Under the pieces are notes generated by a model that was not told the origin of the DNA, made no database searches, and saw nothing but the letters and a program-made list of their open reading frames with translations. From contig NZ_JALMUV010000016.1 in NCBI RefSeq assembly GCF_023155275.1, positions 62,001 through 126,000 of the forward strand: a stretch of 64,000 nucleotides of DNA, in the 5' to 3' direction. Source of the stretch: Streptomyces rhizoryzae. Its GTDB lineage: Bacteria > Actinomycetota > Actinomycetes > Streptomycetales > Streptomycetaceae. Every line of letters begins with the position of its first letter. Position 1 is the stretch's first letter. Both the position numbers and the translations under genes were made by a program. Below are positions 26,225 through 35,330 of the stretch, piece after piece.

Positions 26225-26268
26225 GGGTGCCTGGCACGGCGGACGTCGAAACGGGTGCCTGGCACGGC
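26225..26268. repeat. Pair of 16-bp direct repeats, each palindromic
   Basis: GGGTGCCTGGCACGGC occurs at 26225-26240 and again at 26253-26268, 28 bp apart. Each copy includes the palindrome GTGCCTGGCAC. It lies in the 325-bp gap between the convergent dehalogenase and P-type ATPase genes, where nothing else was found. Confidence 0.7.
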
Positions 26269-26451
26269 ATCCTTGCCCAACCCCCTGCCTGGGGCGCGCT
26301 GTCACACGGCCGCGAACCGCGCGTTGCTCCTTGCCGACGCGCTCAGGCAGAGTTACCGCGCACCGGCGACTTCTGCTCTGAACAGCGCCTGCCGTGGGCG
26401 GTTCGCCGCCGGACCACCTCACAGGGCACGCACCGCGCTCTCTGCGCCACT

Positions 26452-28815
26452 TCATGGCGCCAGGGAGAAGTAGTTCTCCTCCTCCTGGGTGAAGTGCAGA
26501 CGCAGGACGCTGTGCAGGCCGTACAGGCAGGCACGCAGGTCGTCGAGCTGTTCCGGGCGCACGTGCCCCTCGGCATCGGCGAGTTGCAGATGGGTGCCGA
26601 TGCGGTGGGCCAAGCGGTGGATCTCGGTGTGCGCCCGGCTCATCGTGGCGGTGACCTCGGGGCCGCCGAGGGCGGCGGCGAGGGCGGGGTAGAGCTGGTG
26701 CTCTTCGGCGAGTTCGTGGGGCAGGAGGCGTTGGGTGAGAAGCTCGTCAACGTGCCGTACGGTCTCCAGGGCTCCGGGGTGTGCGGCGTCGGTGAGGTGG
26801 TCGGCGGCTTCGCGGACGGCTTCGATGACCTCGCGCAGGTCGTTGTGCTCGGCGGCGAAGCGCTGGATCAGCTGCTCGGTGGCGGGTTCGATTGCCGGCT
26901 GCGCGGTCCGGTCGGGGCGGAGGGCGCGCAGGGCGTTGAGGATGACGGTGACGTCGATGGCCTCCTGGAGCAGGGCGCCGGCAGCGGGTGGCAGCAGGCC
27001 GAACGCGGCAGCGACCATGGCCGCCAGGGACATCGTCATGCCGGCCAGTGCGCTCTGAACGGCGATGTGGCGGGCGCGGACAGCGATGGTGGCGGCGTCG
27101 GCGAGGCGGTCGACGCGGTCGCTGGTGAGCACGATGTCGGCGGCCTCGGAGGAGGCACTGGACCCGTGCGCGCCCATGGCGACACCGACGTCCGCGGCGG
27201 CCAGGGCCGGGGCGTCGTTGACGCCGTCGCCGACCATGACGGTGATGGCGCGCTCGCGTTCGTCGCGGACGGCGGCGACCTTGTCGGCAGGGGTCTGCTG
27301 GGCGCGGACGCCGTCCAGGCCGAGGACCGCGGCGACTTCGCGGGCGGGTTCGGCGCGGTCCCCGGTGAGCATCAGCAGGCGCCGGATCCCGGCCTCGCGC
27401 AGGCGTCGCAGAGCCCGCGGCGCGTCACTGCGCAAAGGATCGCGCAGCAGGATCGCACCGGTGAGGGTGGTGTCCTCGGTGAGCCAGACGACGGCGGCGC
27501 CGTCCAGGGCGGCACGGTTGTCGGCGGCGCGGGCCCAGCTGGGCAGGGGGGAGCCGTCGTGTCTGCCGACGCTCACCGTACTGGTGCCGGTGTCGCTGCC
27601 GGCGCTCGTCGTGGTCCTGGTGGTGAGGCGGCCGGTGGCTCCGTGACCGGGCCGTTCTGCGACCTCGTGCACCGGTACGAGCGCCAGGCGGCGACCGTGG
27701 GCCTCGTCCGTGATGGCCCGGGCCAGGACATGGGGGGAGTACTGGTCGACCGAGGCGGCCAGCGCGAGGACCTCGTCAGGCGTGTGGCCGGGGGCGGCTG
27801 CGATGTCGATGACCCGCGGGCGGCCGGTGGTGAGGGTGCCGGTCTTGTCGAGCACCAGGGTGCGGGCGCGCCCCAGGGTCTCCAGGGCGGCCCCGTCGCG
27901 CATGACCACACCCTGGCGGGCGGCGCGGGACAGGCCGGAGACGATCGCGACGGGCGCTGCGAGGAGGAGCGGGCACGGAGTGGCGACCACCAGCACTGCC
28001 ACCGCCCGCACGGCCGAGCCGGCGGTCAGCCAAGCCAGGCCGGCCACTGCCAGGGCCAAGGGCAGGAACCAGGCGGCGTAGCGGTCGGCCAGACGGATCA
28101 CCGGGGCGCTCTCGGCACCGGCCTGCTGGGCGAGGCGGACGATCTCGGCGTAGGTACTGTCCTGCTCGGTGGCGCCGGCCCGCAGGTCGAAGGCGGTGCC
28201 TGCGTTGACGCCGCCGCTGCGGACCGTCTCGCCCGTGGCGCGTTCGACCTGACCGGACTCGCCGGTCAGGACGGACTCGTCCAGGACAGCGGTGCCGCCC
28301 TCGATGCGCCCGTCGACCGGCACGACCTCCCCGGGGCCGACGACCAGCAGGTCACCGGCCCGGACCTCGGCCAGGGGCACGGTGCGAACCTGGTCGCCGA
28401 TGCGGCGGCGGGCCGAACGGGGGGCGTGTTCCAGCAGGTGGCGCAGGTCGTGCGAGGCACGGCGCTCGGCCGCCGCGTCCAGCCAGCGGCCGGTGGCGAG
28501 CATGAGCGCGATCAACGCCCCGGCCACGTACTCGCCGGTGGCGAGGGTGCCGGCCAGCGCGAGGACGGCGATCAGATCGACACCGGCCCGGCCACGCCGC
28601 AGCGCACCGATCATCCAGACCACGGCAGGCACGATCGCCGCGACCGTACCCACGGCCCAGCACACGTCCGCCAGCGTCCGGGCCCTGGCCAGCCAGGCGA
28701 TGCCCCCAGCCGTCAAAGCCGCGACGGTGATCGCGAGCAGCACCGGCTCCAGCCGCGGCCGGCGCGGGGAGCCCGTGGCCCGCCCGTCCGTTCGTGCATC
28801 GTTCCGTCCATACAC
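26452..28815 (-). CDS. P1B-5-type metal-transporting ATPase with C-terminal hemerythrin domain
   Basis: 787 residues from GTG 28815, with a GGAG upstream. The P-type landmarks are complete: TGES (184-187), the membrane metal motif TPCPL (around 279-283), DKTGT (323-327), the HP-like GHGATG (390-395) and GDGVNDAP (529-536). There is no N-terminal heavy-metal-binding domain. Residues ~650-787 form a hemerythrin domain with His657, His700, His706, His729, His733, His768 and His774 as ligand candidates. TPC plus a C-terminal hemerythrin is the known P1B-5 signature (for example Nia of Sinorhizobium), linked to nickel and iron export. No metal regulator gene is adjacent. Confidence 0.93.
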   Translation of the reverse strand: MYGRNDARTDGRATGSPRRPRLEPVLLAITVAALTAGGIAWLARARTLADVCWAVGTVAAIVPAVVWMIGALRRGRAGVDLIAVLALAGTLATGEYVAGALIALMLATGRWLDAAAERRASHDLRHLLEHAPRSARRRIGDQVRTVPLAEVRAGDLLVVGPGEVVPVDGRIEGGTAVLDESVLTGESGQVERATGETVRSGGVNAGTAFDLRAGATEQDSTYAEIVRLAQQAGAESAPVIRLADRYAAWFLPLALAVAGLAWLTAGSAVRAVAVLVVATPCPLLLAAPVAIVSGLSRAARQGVVMRDGAALETLGRARTLVLDKTGTLTTGRPRVIDIAAAPGHTPDEVLALAASVDQYSPHVLARAITDEAHGRRLALVPVHEVAERPGHGATGRLTTRTTTSAGSDTGTSTVSVGRHDGSPLPSWARAADNRAALDGAAVVWLTEDTTLTGAILLRDPLRSDAPRALRRLREAGIRRLLMLTGDRAEPAREVAAVLGLDGVRAQQTPADKVAAVRDERERAITVMVGDGVNDAPALAAADVGVAMGAHGSSASSEAADIVLTSDRVDRLADAATIAVRARHIAVQSALAGMTMSLAAMVAAAFGLLPPAAGALLQEAIDVTVILNALRALRPDRTAQPAIEPATEQLIQRFAAEHNDLREVIEAVREAADHLTDAAHPGALETVRHVDELLTQRLLPHELAEEHQLYPALAAALGGPEVTATMSRAHTEIHRLAHRIGTHLQLADAEGHVRPEQLDDLRACLYGLHSVLRLHFTQEEENYFSLAP

Positions 28816-29972
28816 CGCACACTCCGAGGGCTCACGTCCTATTTTCCGTCGAGCCCCGCTCCGCGGCCATGCCGGCCGGCGGCACCACGAACTCCGGCCC
28901 CTGGCGGACCGTCCGTCCTCGCGGACACCCCCGCGACAGCCGGCAGCCTCCGCGGTCACGCACCACACCGTCGTCGGCCCGCGGTCGACCGGTGCCCGTT
29001 CTCCCCGCGCAGACCTCAGCCGGAACGGCGCGTGGGGGCTGCGGGCGGACGACGGCCAAGGGGCATGGCGAGAACCGCAGAAGCTGGTGGCCGACCGAGC
29101 CCAGTCCGTGGCCGGCGCGGAACCCTCCGCGGCCGCGCGCCGACGACCGGGCATCCGCCCGGCCGGAGGCGCGAGCCGGAGCCGGCAGCGGGTGCCCTTC
29201 CGGAAGGTCCTCCGCCACCTTCACCCGGAGGGGAGCGCGGACGTCACTGCCAGGTGCCGCGCAGGACGCGGGGGCGGTCGGTCGCCGGGGGCTACGTCCA
29301 TGGGCCTGGCGGCGGGCCGGGCGCCAGGGCCGAGCGGATGGCCGTCAGGGGAGCCGGCGGGGGTGCTGTCAGGGGGCTGCCGGAGGGTGGTCGTCACCGG
29401 TACGTGAACGGGCCGGGGCTCGTGCCCCCGCGGCCCGGCCGCTGCCGTCGGCCGGTGCCGCACCGGACAGGTTGAGGCACATCGGCGCCAGCACGCACTC
29501 GCGCCCCATTCGCCCCTCCCGCGCCTGATACCGGTTCGAATATGCCAGGACCACGTGCAATGCCGGTTCATCCCTCAGAAGACGCTGAAACCTGGATGAG
29601 GCACGATCCTTGGGAAATCGACCGCCTTCGCCCCTGTACCGGTCCAAACGGTGCTGCCGCCGGTCCCTCAGCCCGCTCTTCACGGATCGTCACCTCCGCA
29701 GTTCACACCCGGCGTCGCCGCGATCAGCGGTAGTGGAGCGATACCGGCCCCCCGGTCCGCGTGTCCAGGGGGAAATGGCCGAACCTGTTCCATGGCTGAT
29801 CTTGCACGCTGTCATTCGCTGTCAATGACTGGTCAATTGTTGTGCAAAGTGGGTTCCGTGAAACTGAGAGCCGAGGGGTGCGGGGGTGGCGCGATTCGGC
29901 TGCGGAGGCTCCCTTCCGCTTCGTCGTGACAGGTATGGCAAACAACGGGATCAACGAACGAGGGGCCGTCCA
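28816..29972. other. Long intergenic stretch ahead of the StrR-like gene
   Basis: About 1.16 kb. Several frames stay open because of GC content but give Arg/Pro/Gly-rich, domain-free translations. Base composition drops near 29770-29860 (AT-richer), as expected for a promoter region of the StrR-like gene at 29973. Confidence 0.5.
29811..29829. promoter_or_regulatory. Inverted repeat upstream of the StrR-like gene
   Basis: GTCATT (29811-29816) and AATGAC (29824-29829) are perfect 6-bp arms around a 7-nt spacer, 144 bp before the GTG at 29973 and in the AT-richer part of the gap. It is a candidate operator for a regulator acting on the cluster activator. Confidence 0.4.
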
Positions 29973-31013
29973 GTGACCGAGACAGTTGACGCCGAGTCGC
30001 CTGCGAAGAAGGACCACCGAAATGTTTCCGCACCGATGGCGGAAACCGACGGTCTCACTGTCGGGCAAGCCACCGCTTGGGTGGACATCAGGTCCCTCCT
30101 GCCGGCCGACTCGCCCCGTATCGCCGGGGCGAACATCGAGCACGCCCGTTTGCTGGCCGAATCCGGAGCGCGGTTGCCGCCCATCATCGTGCAGCGTTCG
30201 ACCATGCGCGTCATCGACGGGATGCACCGGCTGAGGGCAGCCGCCCTGCGCGGTGAGACCGAGATCGAGGTGCGGTTCTTCGACGGAGCGGAACAGGACT
30301 GCTTCGCTCTCGCGGTCAGGGCCAACGTCGCCCACGGCCTTCCGCTGTCCCTGGAGGAACGCACGGCGGCCGCCCAACGCATCGTCCGCTCCCACGCCCA
30401 GTGGTCGAACCAGGTGATCGGCGAGGTCACGGGGCTGGACGCGAAGACCATCGCGTCGTTGCGCCGGTCCACCGAGGGCGTGCCGCAGATGGAGTCCCGG
30501 ATCGGCAGGGACGGACGGGTCCGCCCCCTCGACGGAGCCCAGGGGCGCAGGCTGGCCGGCGAGTTGATGGCCCAGCGTCCGGACGCGCCGCTGCGCCAGA
30601 TCGCCCGGGCCGCAGGGGTGTCCTTGGGCACCGCCTCCGACGTGCGCCGACGGATCCGCAGCGGCCAGGACGCGGTTCCGGCCGGACTGCGGACGGCCGG
30701 CCCGCCGTCCCCGGCCCGGGGCGCGGTGCCGGACGGCCGGCGCGGTACGGCTGATCCGAAGGCCGTGCAGCACCACCGGCGCGTCATGCTGCGGAAGCTG
30801 CGCAAGGATCCCTCCCTGCGGTGCAACGAGGTCGGGCGCGCCCTGCTGCGTTGGCTGGAGGTCCAGGCGGTGGAGGGCGAGGAGTGGGAGCGACTGCTGA
30901 ACAGTGTGCCGAGGCACTGCACGGAAGCCATCGCGGAACTGGCGCGGGGCTGCTCGGGGGTCTGGCAGGAATTCGCCGCACAACTGGAACGGCGCGAACA
31001 GGCCAGCGCATGA
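29973..31013 (+). CDS. StrR-like ParB-fold pathway-specific regulator
   Basis: 346 residues, close to StrR of the streptomycin cluster (350). The ParB N-terminal fold is seen as VDIRSLLPADSPR, ARLLAESGARLPPIIVQRST, MRVIDGMHRLRAAALRGE and FALAVRANVAHGLPLSLEER. A helix-turn-helix (NQVIGEVTGLDAKTIASLRRS) follows, then a C-terminal domain with further helices (LRQIARAAGVSLGTASDVRR). The GTG start has GAGG about 11 nt upstream. StrR-type proteins (StrR, NovG, Bbr) are DNA-binding activators of saccharide and glycopeptide clusters. A StrR-box-like palindrome is present at 31456, which supports the assignment. Confidence 0.9.
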   Translation: MTETVDAESPAKKDHRNVSAPMAETDGLTVGQATAWVDIRSLLPADSPRIAGANIEHARLLAESGARLPPIIVQRSTMRVIDGMHRLRAAALRGETEIEVRFFDGAEQDCFALAVRANVAHGLPLSLEERTAAAQRIVRSHAQWSNQVIGEVTGLDAKTIASLRRSTEGVPQMESRIGRDGRVRPLDGAQGRRLAGELMAQRPDAPLRQIARAAGVSLGTASDVRRRIRSGQDAVPAGLRTAGPPSPARGAVPDGRRGTADPKAVQHHRRVMLRKLRKDPSLRCNEVGRALLRWLEVQAVEGEEWERLLNSVPRHCTEAIAELARGCSGVWQEFAAQLERREQASA

Positions 31014-31679
31014 CATGCGGCAAGGAAAATGCGGCTCCGCGAGGACGCCGCACCGGTTCCCGGTGTATTCCGTACGGGATCTCTCCTCGCCGATTCGAGG
31101 GAAAAGCAGCAGGGGCCGGCCGCAGCCTCTTTCCGTCCCGGCCGGACGGGACCTGCGGCAGGCCCCGGATGAGGGAAGGCGGGGATGACCAGATTCTCAC
31201 TCTCCGGCACGGCAGGGGCGGGCTATAGTGAGGATTCTTCCGGTCGGCGTCTCGACCACTGATGTGTGCTCTCCACCCCGGCATATGGTCATCGGTCGGA
31301 TCCTGCGGGCCCCAGGAGCGCTTTCTCGATGAAGAAGTGACCGACCGCCGGCGTCACCGGCATCGGCCGGGTAACTGCGTGAACTCACGGCCCGCAGTCC
31401 TGTGCTGCGCGTGGAAGGTACGGAGCGGCCCCGTGGTGCCACCACGGACGGAGATGTTCGACCCGGGAATTTCCCCGGTTGAACACCCGTGGTGCGGGCC
31501 GGAGTACCGCTCACGTACGCACGCCCTCCCACCGTGCCATTCGCCGGGCTGTTCCCGATGCTCGTGACACTTCCGTCCACCGGCCCGGGGCCCTCGGTGA
31601 CGAGGCGGAACGGAAAGTCCTGCACAGCCGCCACGGCGGCACACCAGAAGTGTTCTCACCAAGGGAAAGAGGCTGAACT
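31014..31679. other. Promoter-rich intergenic stretch with StrR-box-like site
   Basis: No gene was recognised in these 666 bp. They contain a TATAGT candidate -10 (31224-31229, without a good -35) and the 29-bp palindrome described separately. They form the upstream region of the GMC-type oxidoreductase gene. Confidence 0.5.
31456..31484. promoter_or_regulatory. StrR-box-like 29-bp palindrome
   Basis: GTTCGAC at 31456-31462 and GTTGAAC at 31478-31484 are inverted (6 of 7), separated by 15 bp. The StrR consensus known from the streptomycin cluster is GTTCGACTG, an 11-bp spacer, then CAGTCGAAC: the same total of 29 bp and the same outer bases. It lies 196 bp before the oxidoreductase start and 443 bp after the StrR-like gene. 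Confidence 0.65.
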
Positions 31680-33017
31680 GTGCTGGATACGGCGGTAATC
31701 GGGGCCGGCATGGCGGGGGCGGCGGTGGCCGCCGAACTGGAACGAGCGGGCCGCGACTACGTGGTGCTGGAGGCCGGCCCGCACCGGGGACGTACGCACA
31801 TCGCCGCGGACGACGACTCCGCCCACCTGGCCGACCCGGCACAGGACCCGTCCTTCACCCCGTTCCTCGCACGGCCCGGGGCGCTGTACGGGCCCTTCTC
31901 CGGGTACCGGCGACGGGTCGGGGGGCGGAGCCTGTACTGGCGCGGGATCTGCCTCCGCGTCGAGGACGACGTGTTGGGCGAGTGGCCGGCCGAGGTACGG
32001 GATGCCTTACGGGGAACCGGCGGCGAACCGGGCCTCTACGCGCGCACGGAGGAGGCCCTGCGGACATGGTGCCGCGGGAACCGGCTGACCCAGGCCCGCA
32101 CCGCGACCGAAGAAGCGATGGTCAAGGAACTGACCGGGCTCGGATACCCGGCCGTGCCGACCCCGCGGGCCATACGGATGCTGGGACGGGGGCGGTGGGA
32201 GGCGTACTCCCCGATCACCGACCTGCCGCCGGCGCGCCTGCGCGCGGGGCATCGTGTCACCGCCGTGCGGAAGCGCGCCGACGGCTACTCGCTGATCCTC
32301 GGCGACGGCGGCGGCCCCGCACTCGACGTCCGGCACGTCGTCCTGTGCGCCGGCACCCTCGGCACCATCGAACTCGTGGACGGCCTGCTGCACGGAGGCG
32401 ACCGGGAACCACGGCGTTACCCCCTGGTCGATCATGTGGCCTGCGGCATGCTCGTCGTGGAACCCGACGGCCGGCACGAGGAGATGGAGTCCTCGGTGCA
32501 CGCGGCATTCGACGCGCCGTCCCGCTCCAATCTGATCGTCGAACGCCAGCGGCACGGCGAGGGGGTCCTCCTGGACGCCTGGACCATGGGGGAGCAGCCG
32601 CCGGAGGCGGCGTCCACCGTCCTGGTCGGCGACGCGACGCGCATCGTCCTGGAGCCGCCGGCCCGGGCCGCCCTCGACGCGGTACGCCGGGACCAGCGCA
32701 CGGTGCTGGGGCGGCTGGCCGAGCACGCGGGACTCACCGTGCACGTCCGCGAGGAGTACGTCTCGTTCGACGACGCCCTGGCCTGGGCCGAGGCGCATCC
32801 GGGCACCGCCGCGTGCTATGACGCGACGATCGGCGAACTCGACCACGAGAGCGGCGGACTGGCGCTGGGCGGGGAGCACGTGGACGTCACCGGGCAGCTG
32901 CGGCAGGCCCCAGGCGCGGCCGTCGTCGGGCCGTGCCTCTTCCCCCGCGCGGGGGCGGCCAATCCGAGTCTCACCACGCTGGCGCTGGCGCGGTACGTCG
33001 TCCAGCGCATGCCCTGA
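31680..33017 (+). CDS. GMC-type FAD-dependent oxidoreductase
   Basis: 445 residues, GTG start after an AGAGG-containing leader. The FAD-binding motif GAGMAGAAVAAELE is at the N-terminus. GGRSLYWRGI fits the GMC loop, VVLCAGTLGTIELVDGLL is the internal GMC signature, and NPSLTTLALARYVV closes the FAD domain. Similar enzymes oxidise sugar alcohol groups in aminoglycoside pathways (for example NeoQ, about 530 residues); this one is shorter. It lies behind the StrR-box-like site. A TTA codon at 32007-32009 (codon 110) makes its translation likely bldA-dependent. Confidence 0.85.
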   Translation: MLDTAVIGAGMAGAAVAAELERAGRDYVVLEAGPHRGRTHIAADDDSAHLADPAQDPSFTPFLARPGALYGPFSGYRRRVGGRSLYWRGICLRVEDDVLGEWPAEVRDALRGTGGEPGLYARTEEALRTWCRGNRLTQARTATEEAMVKELTGLGYPAVPTPRAIRMLGRGRWEAYSPITDLPPARLRAGHRVTAVRKRADGYSLILGDGGGPALDVRHVVLCAGTLGTIELVDGLLHGGDREPRRYPLVDHVACGMLVVEPDGRHEEMESSVHAAFDAPSRSNLIVERQRHGEGVLLDAWTMGEQPPEAASTVLVGDATRIVLEPPARAALDAVRRDQRTVLGRLAEHAGLTVHVREEYVSFDDALAWAEAHPGTAACYDATIGELDHESGGLALGGEHVDVTGQLRQAPGAAVVGPCLFPRAGAANPSLTTLALARYVVQRMP

Positions 33018-33570
33018 CGCGGTGCGCTGCCGCGACCACCGGCGGCCGGCGGGGGAGCGGGCCGCCGCCCTCGTGTGGCGGGGCGGACCCGACGCGTACT
33101 CCGTCGAATTCCGGAAACCCGAAGGAAATTCCCCGACATGGTGAAGTGATTGCCCACTCGGAATCGGCAGGGTCCGCCGAGGTAATCGCCGCCGTCCCGG
33201 TGGGGTGCTCCGCGGTCCCCGGCGAATTTCCGCGCGATCGCGGTGCCGGGGGGGGGCGGTGCCGGGGGCCGGTTCCGGCCGTGCGGCCCGCGGCCCGGTC
33301 ATCGGCGGCGTCAATTGCCTTTTGCGCGCCGTGAGTTGGGTCGGTAGGGTCGGTGCCGATCACAGGAACGACCTCATCGGCCAGGTGTCTCGAAGGCCCT
33401 TTCCGGAAGCCGTGAGGGACCGCTGGAAAACGTCCGGCAGCGCGGCAGCCGCTCGGCTGTATTCGTGAGGAATGTGTGGGGGATTATGCAGAGTGGTACC
33501 TCCCGTGACCCCGAAATCTCCGCTGATGAGCGACCGGTTCGCCACTGACACCGAGCGAGGAGCCACGTAC
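33018..33570. promoter_or_regulatory. Intergenic region with candidate promoter for the ABC transporter operon
   Basis: TTGCGC (33322-33327), a 17-bp spacer and TAGGGT (33345-33350) form a plausible vegetative-type promoter about 220 bp before the ATPase start. No gene is recognised in the other frames. GGAAATTCC-type short palindromes occur at about 33124 and 33223. Confidence 0.45.
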
Positions 33571-34560
33571 ATGATCGAGGTCACCGGTCTTGGCCGCGTG
33601 TTCACCAAAAGGGGACGGAAGGCGAAACGTGCCCAGCAGGGCGGGTCGGCGGCGCCCGGCAGCCGCATCGTCGCGCTGGAGGGCGTGAACCTGTCCGTCC
33701 CCGAGGGCGAGACCCACGGCATCCTCGGACCCAACGGGGCGGGCAAGACCACCCTCGTCAAGATCCTCAGCACCATGCTCCTCCCGACCTCCGGCCGGGC
33801 ACGGGTCGCGGGCCACGACGTGGCCACGGAGGCCGACCGGGTCCGCCGCCGCATCGGGATCGTCTTCGGCGGGGATCACGGCCTCTACACCCGGATCACC
33901 GCCCGCCAGAACCTGGCCTTCTGGGCGACGATGTACCGCGTCGACGCGGGCGTGGTGAAGCGGCGCAGCCAGGAACTCCTGGAACGGGTGGGGCTCACGG
34001 ACCGGGCCGATGAGCCCGTGGAGGGCTTCTCCCGCGGTATGCGGCAGCGCCTGCACCTGGCGCGGGGGCTGATCGGCGACCCGGCCGTCCTGTTCCTCGA
34101 CGAGCCCACCATGGGCATGGATCCCCTCGCCACCCGGGACTTCCGGGACCTGGTCCACGAGCTGAAGGCCGAGGGGCGCACCATCCTGATCACCACCCAT
34201 GACATGGCCGAGGCGGAGGCCCTGTGCGACCGGGTGTCCCTGATCGACCACGGAACGGTTCTCGTGACCGAGTCGACCGCCACCATCGGGCGGATGCTCT
34301 CCGGACACGACCGCATCGACATCACCCTGCGGGAGGACCAGGCGCACCTGCTGGCCGAACTCGCCGGCCTGTCCGGGGTGGAGCGGGTCGACAAGCTGCC
34401 GGAGCCGGGGACGGCGCGGATCCACACCACGTCGGCCGACGCCAACCCCGTCGTACTGCGCTGGCTGCTGGACGCGGGCGTCGACGCCTTGCGCACGGGC
34501 CGGCCCACGCTGGAAGAGGTCTATGTCCACCTCGTGGGGAACCGGGGGCTGACCGTATGA
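33571..34560 (+). CDS. ABC-2 transporter ATP-binding protein (DrrA-like)
   Basis: 329 residues. It has Walker A GPNGAGKTT, the signature FSRGMRQRL, Walker B VLFLDEPTMGMD, the switch His in ITTHDMAEAE and a C-terminal extension of about 80 residues, as in exporters of the DrrA type. I use ATG 33571 (GAGGAG 9 nt upstream); ATG 33526 is an in-frame alternative. A Lys/Arg/Gln-rich insert (about residues 13-26) precedes the first core strand. It is coupled by ATGA overlap to the first permease, so the pair plus the second permease should be one exporter, likely for the cluster product. Confidence 0.92.
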   Translation: MIEVTGLGRVFTKRGRKAKRAQQGGSAAPGSRIVALEGVNLSVPEGETHGILGPNGAGKTTLVKILSTMLLPTSGRARVAGHDVATEADRVRRRIGIVFGGDHGLYTRITARQNLAFWATMYRVDAGVVKRRSQELLERVGLTDRADEPVEGFSRGMRQRLHLARGLIGDPAVLFLDEPTMGMDPLATRDFRDLVHELKAEGRTILITTHDMAEAEALCDRVSLIDHGTVLVTESTATIGRMLSGHDRIDITLREDQAHLLAELAGLSGVERVDKLPEPGTARIHTTSADANPVVLRWLLDAGVDALRTGRPTLEEVYVHLVGNRGLTV

Positions 34561-35330
34561 GCGTGCGGGTCATGGCCGCGGCGGCCAAGGTGCAGTGGAA
34601 CACCAGCATCCGGGCCCCCGAACACATGGCGATCGTCATCACGGCGCCGATCATGTCCGTGATCTTCCTGTCCATCGTGCGCTACAACGACCGCGACGAC
34701 CTCGTGGCCAACGCCGTCATCGGCACCGGCCTGTTCGGCATCTGGTTCGTGGCGGTGGACGTGGCCGGCGGCGTCATCCAGAACGAGCGGTGGATGTCCA
34801 CCCTGGACCTCGTCCTGGCCGCGCCGCGCGCGTTCGGCCTGGTTGTCTGCGGCCGCATCCTGCCGGTGATGCTGATCGGTGCCTTCACACTGCTGGAGTC
34901 CTGGCTGGTGGCCACCGTGGGCTTCGGGGCACACCTGTCCGTGCGGCACCCGGGGATCGCGCTGGCCGCCCTGCTGGTGACGTTGTTCGCCACCGCGTGC
35001 ACGGCGACGATGCTGGCGACGTTCTTCGTGATCAGCCGCGACACGACGATCTACCAGAACGCGCTGAGCTACCCCTTCTACATCCTCGGCGGCGTGGTGT
35101 TCCCGCTCTCCGCGCTGCCGGACTGGATACAACCCGCGGGGCGGGTGGTCTTCCTCTCCTGGTCGGCCGACCTGCTGCGCGACAGCCTGTCCGGCGACGA
35201 GGTCCAGGACGTGCTGCCGCGGCTGGGAGCGATCGCGGGCCTGGGCGCCCTCGCGCTGCTCCTCGGCATCTACCTCATCCGCAAAGCGGCGGAACGCGCC
35301 CGCCGCACCGGGACGGTGAGTCTGGCATGA
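34557..35330 (+). CDS. ABC-2 type transporter permease (first)
   Basis: 257 residues with about six transmembrane segments (IVITAPIMSVIFLSIV, ANAVIGTGLFGIWFVAVDVA, and a long C-terminal GALALLLGIYLI). It overlaps the ATPase gene by 4 bp and the next permease gene by 4 bp, so the three genes are translationally coupled. The central ERWMSTLDLVLAAP and LSYPFYILGGVVFPLSALP segments are typical of ABC-2 membrane proteins. Confidence 0.9.
   Translation: MSVRVMAAAAKVQWNTSIRAPEHMAIVITAPIMSVIFLSIVRYNDRDDLVANAVIGTGLFGIWFVAVDVAGGVIQNERWMSTLDLVLAAPRAFGLVVCGRILPVMLIGAFTLLESWLVATVGFGAHLSVRHPGIALAALLVTLFATACTATMLATFFVISRDTTIYQNALSYPFYILGGVVFPLSALPDWIQPAGRVVFLSWSADLLRDSLSGDEVQDVLPRLGAIAGLGALALLLGIYLIRKAAERARRTGTVSLA

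Noticed and set aside
25885..29475. A 1196-codon open frame on the plus strand
   Set aside because: It is the antisense of the P-type ATPase gene; its Gly/Arg/Val-rich translation has no domain and arises from the GC bias.
28816..29560. Open frames in the long gap before the StrR-like gene
   Set aside because: Several overlapping frames of low-complexity Arg/Pro/Gly protein; no motif or start signal stands out.
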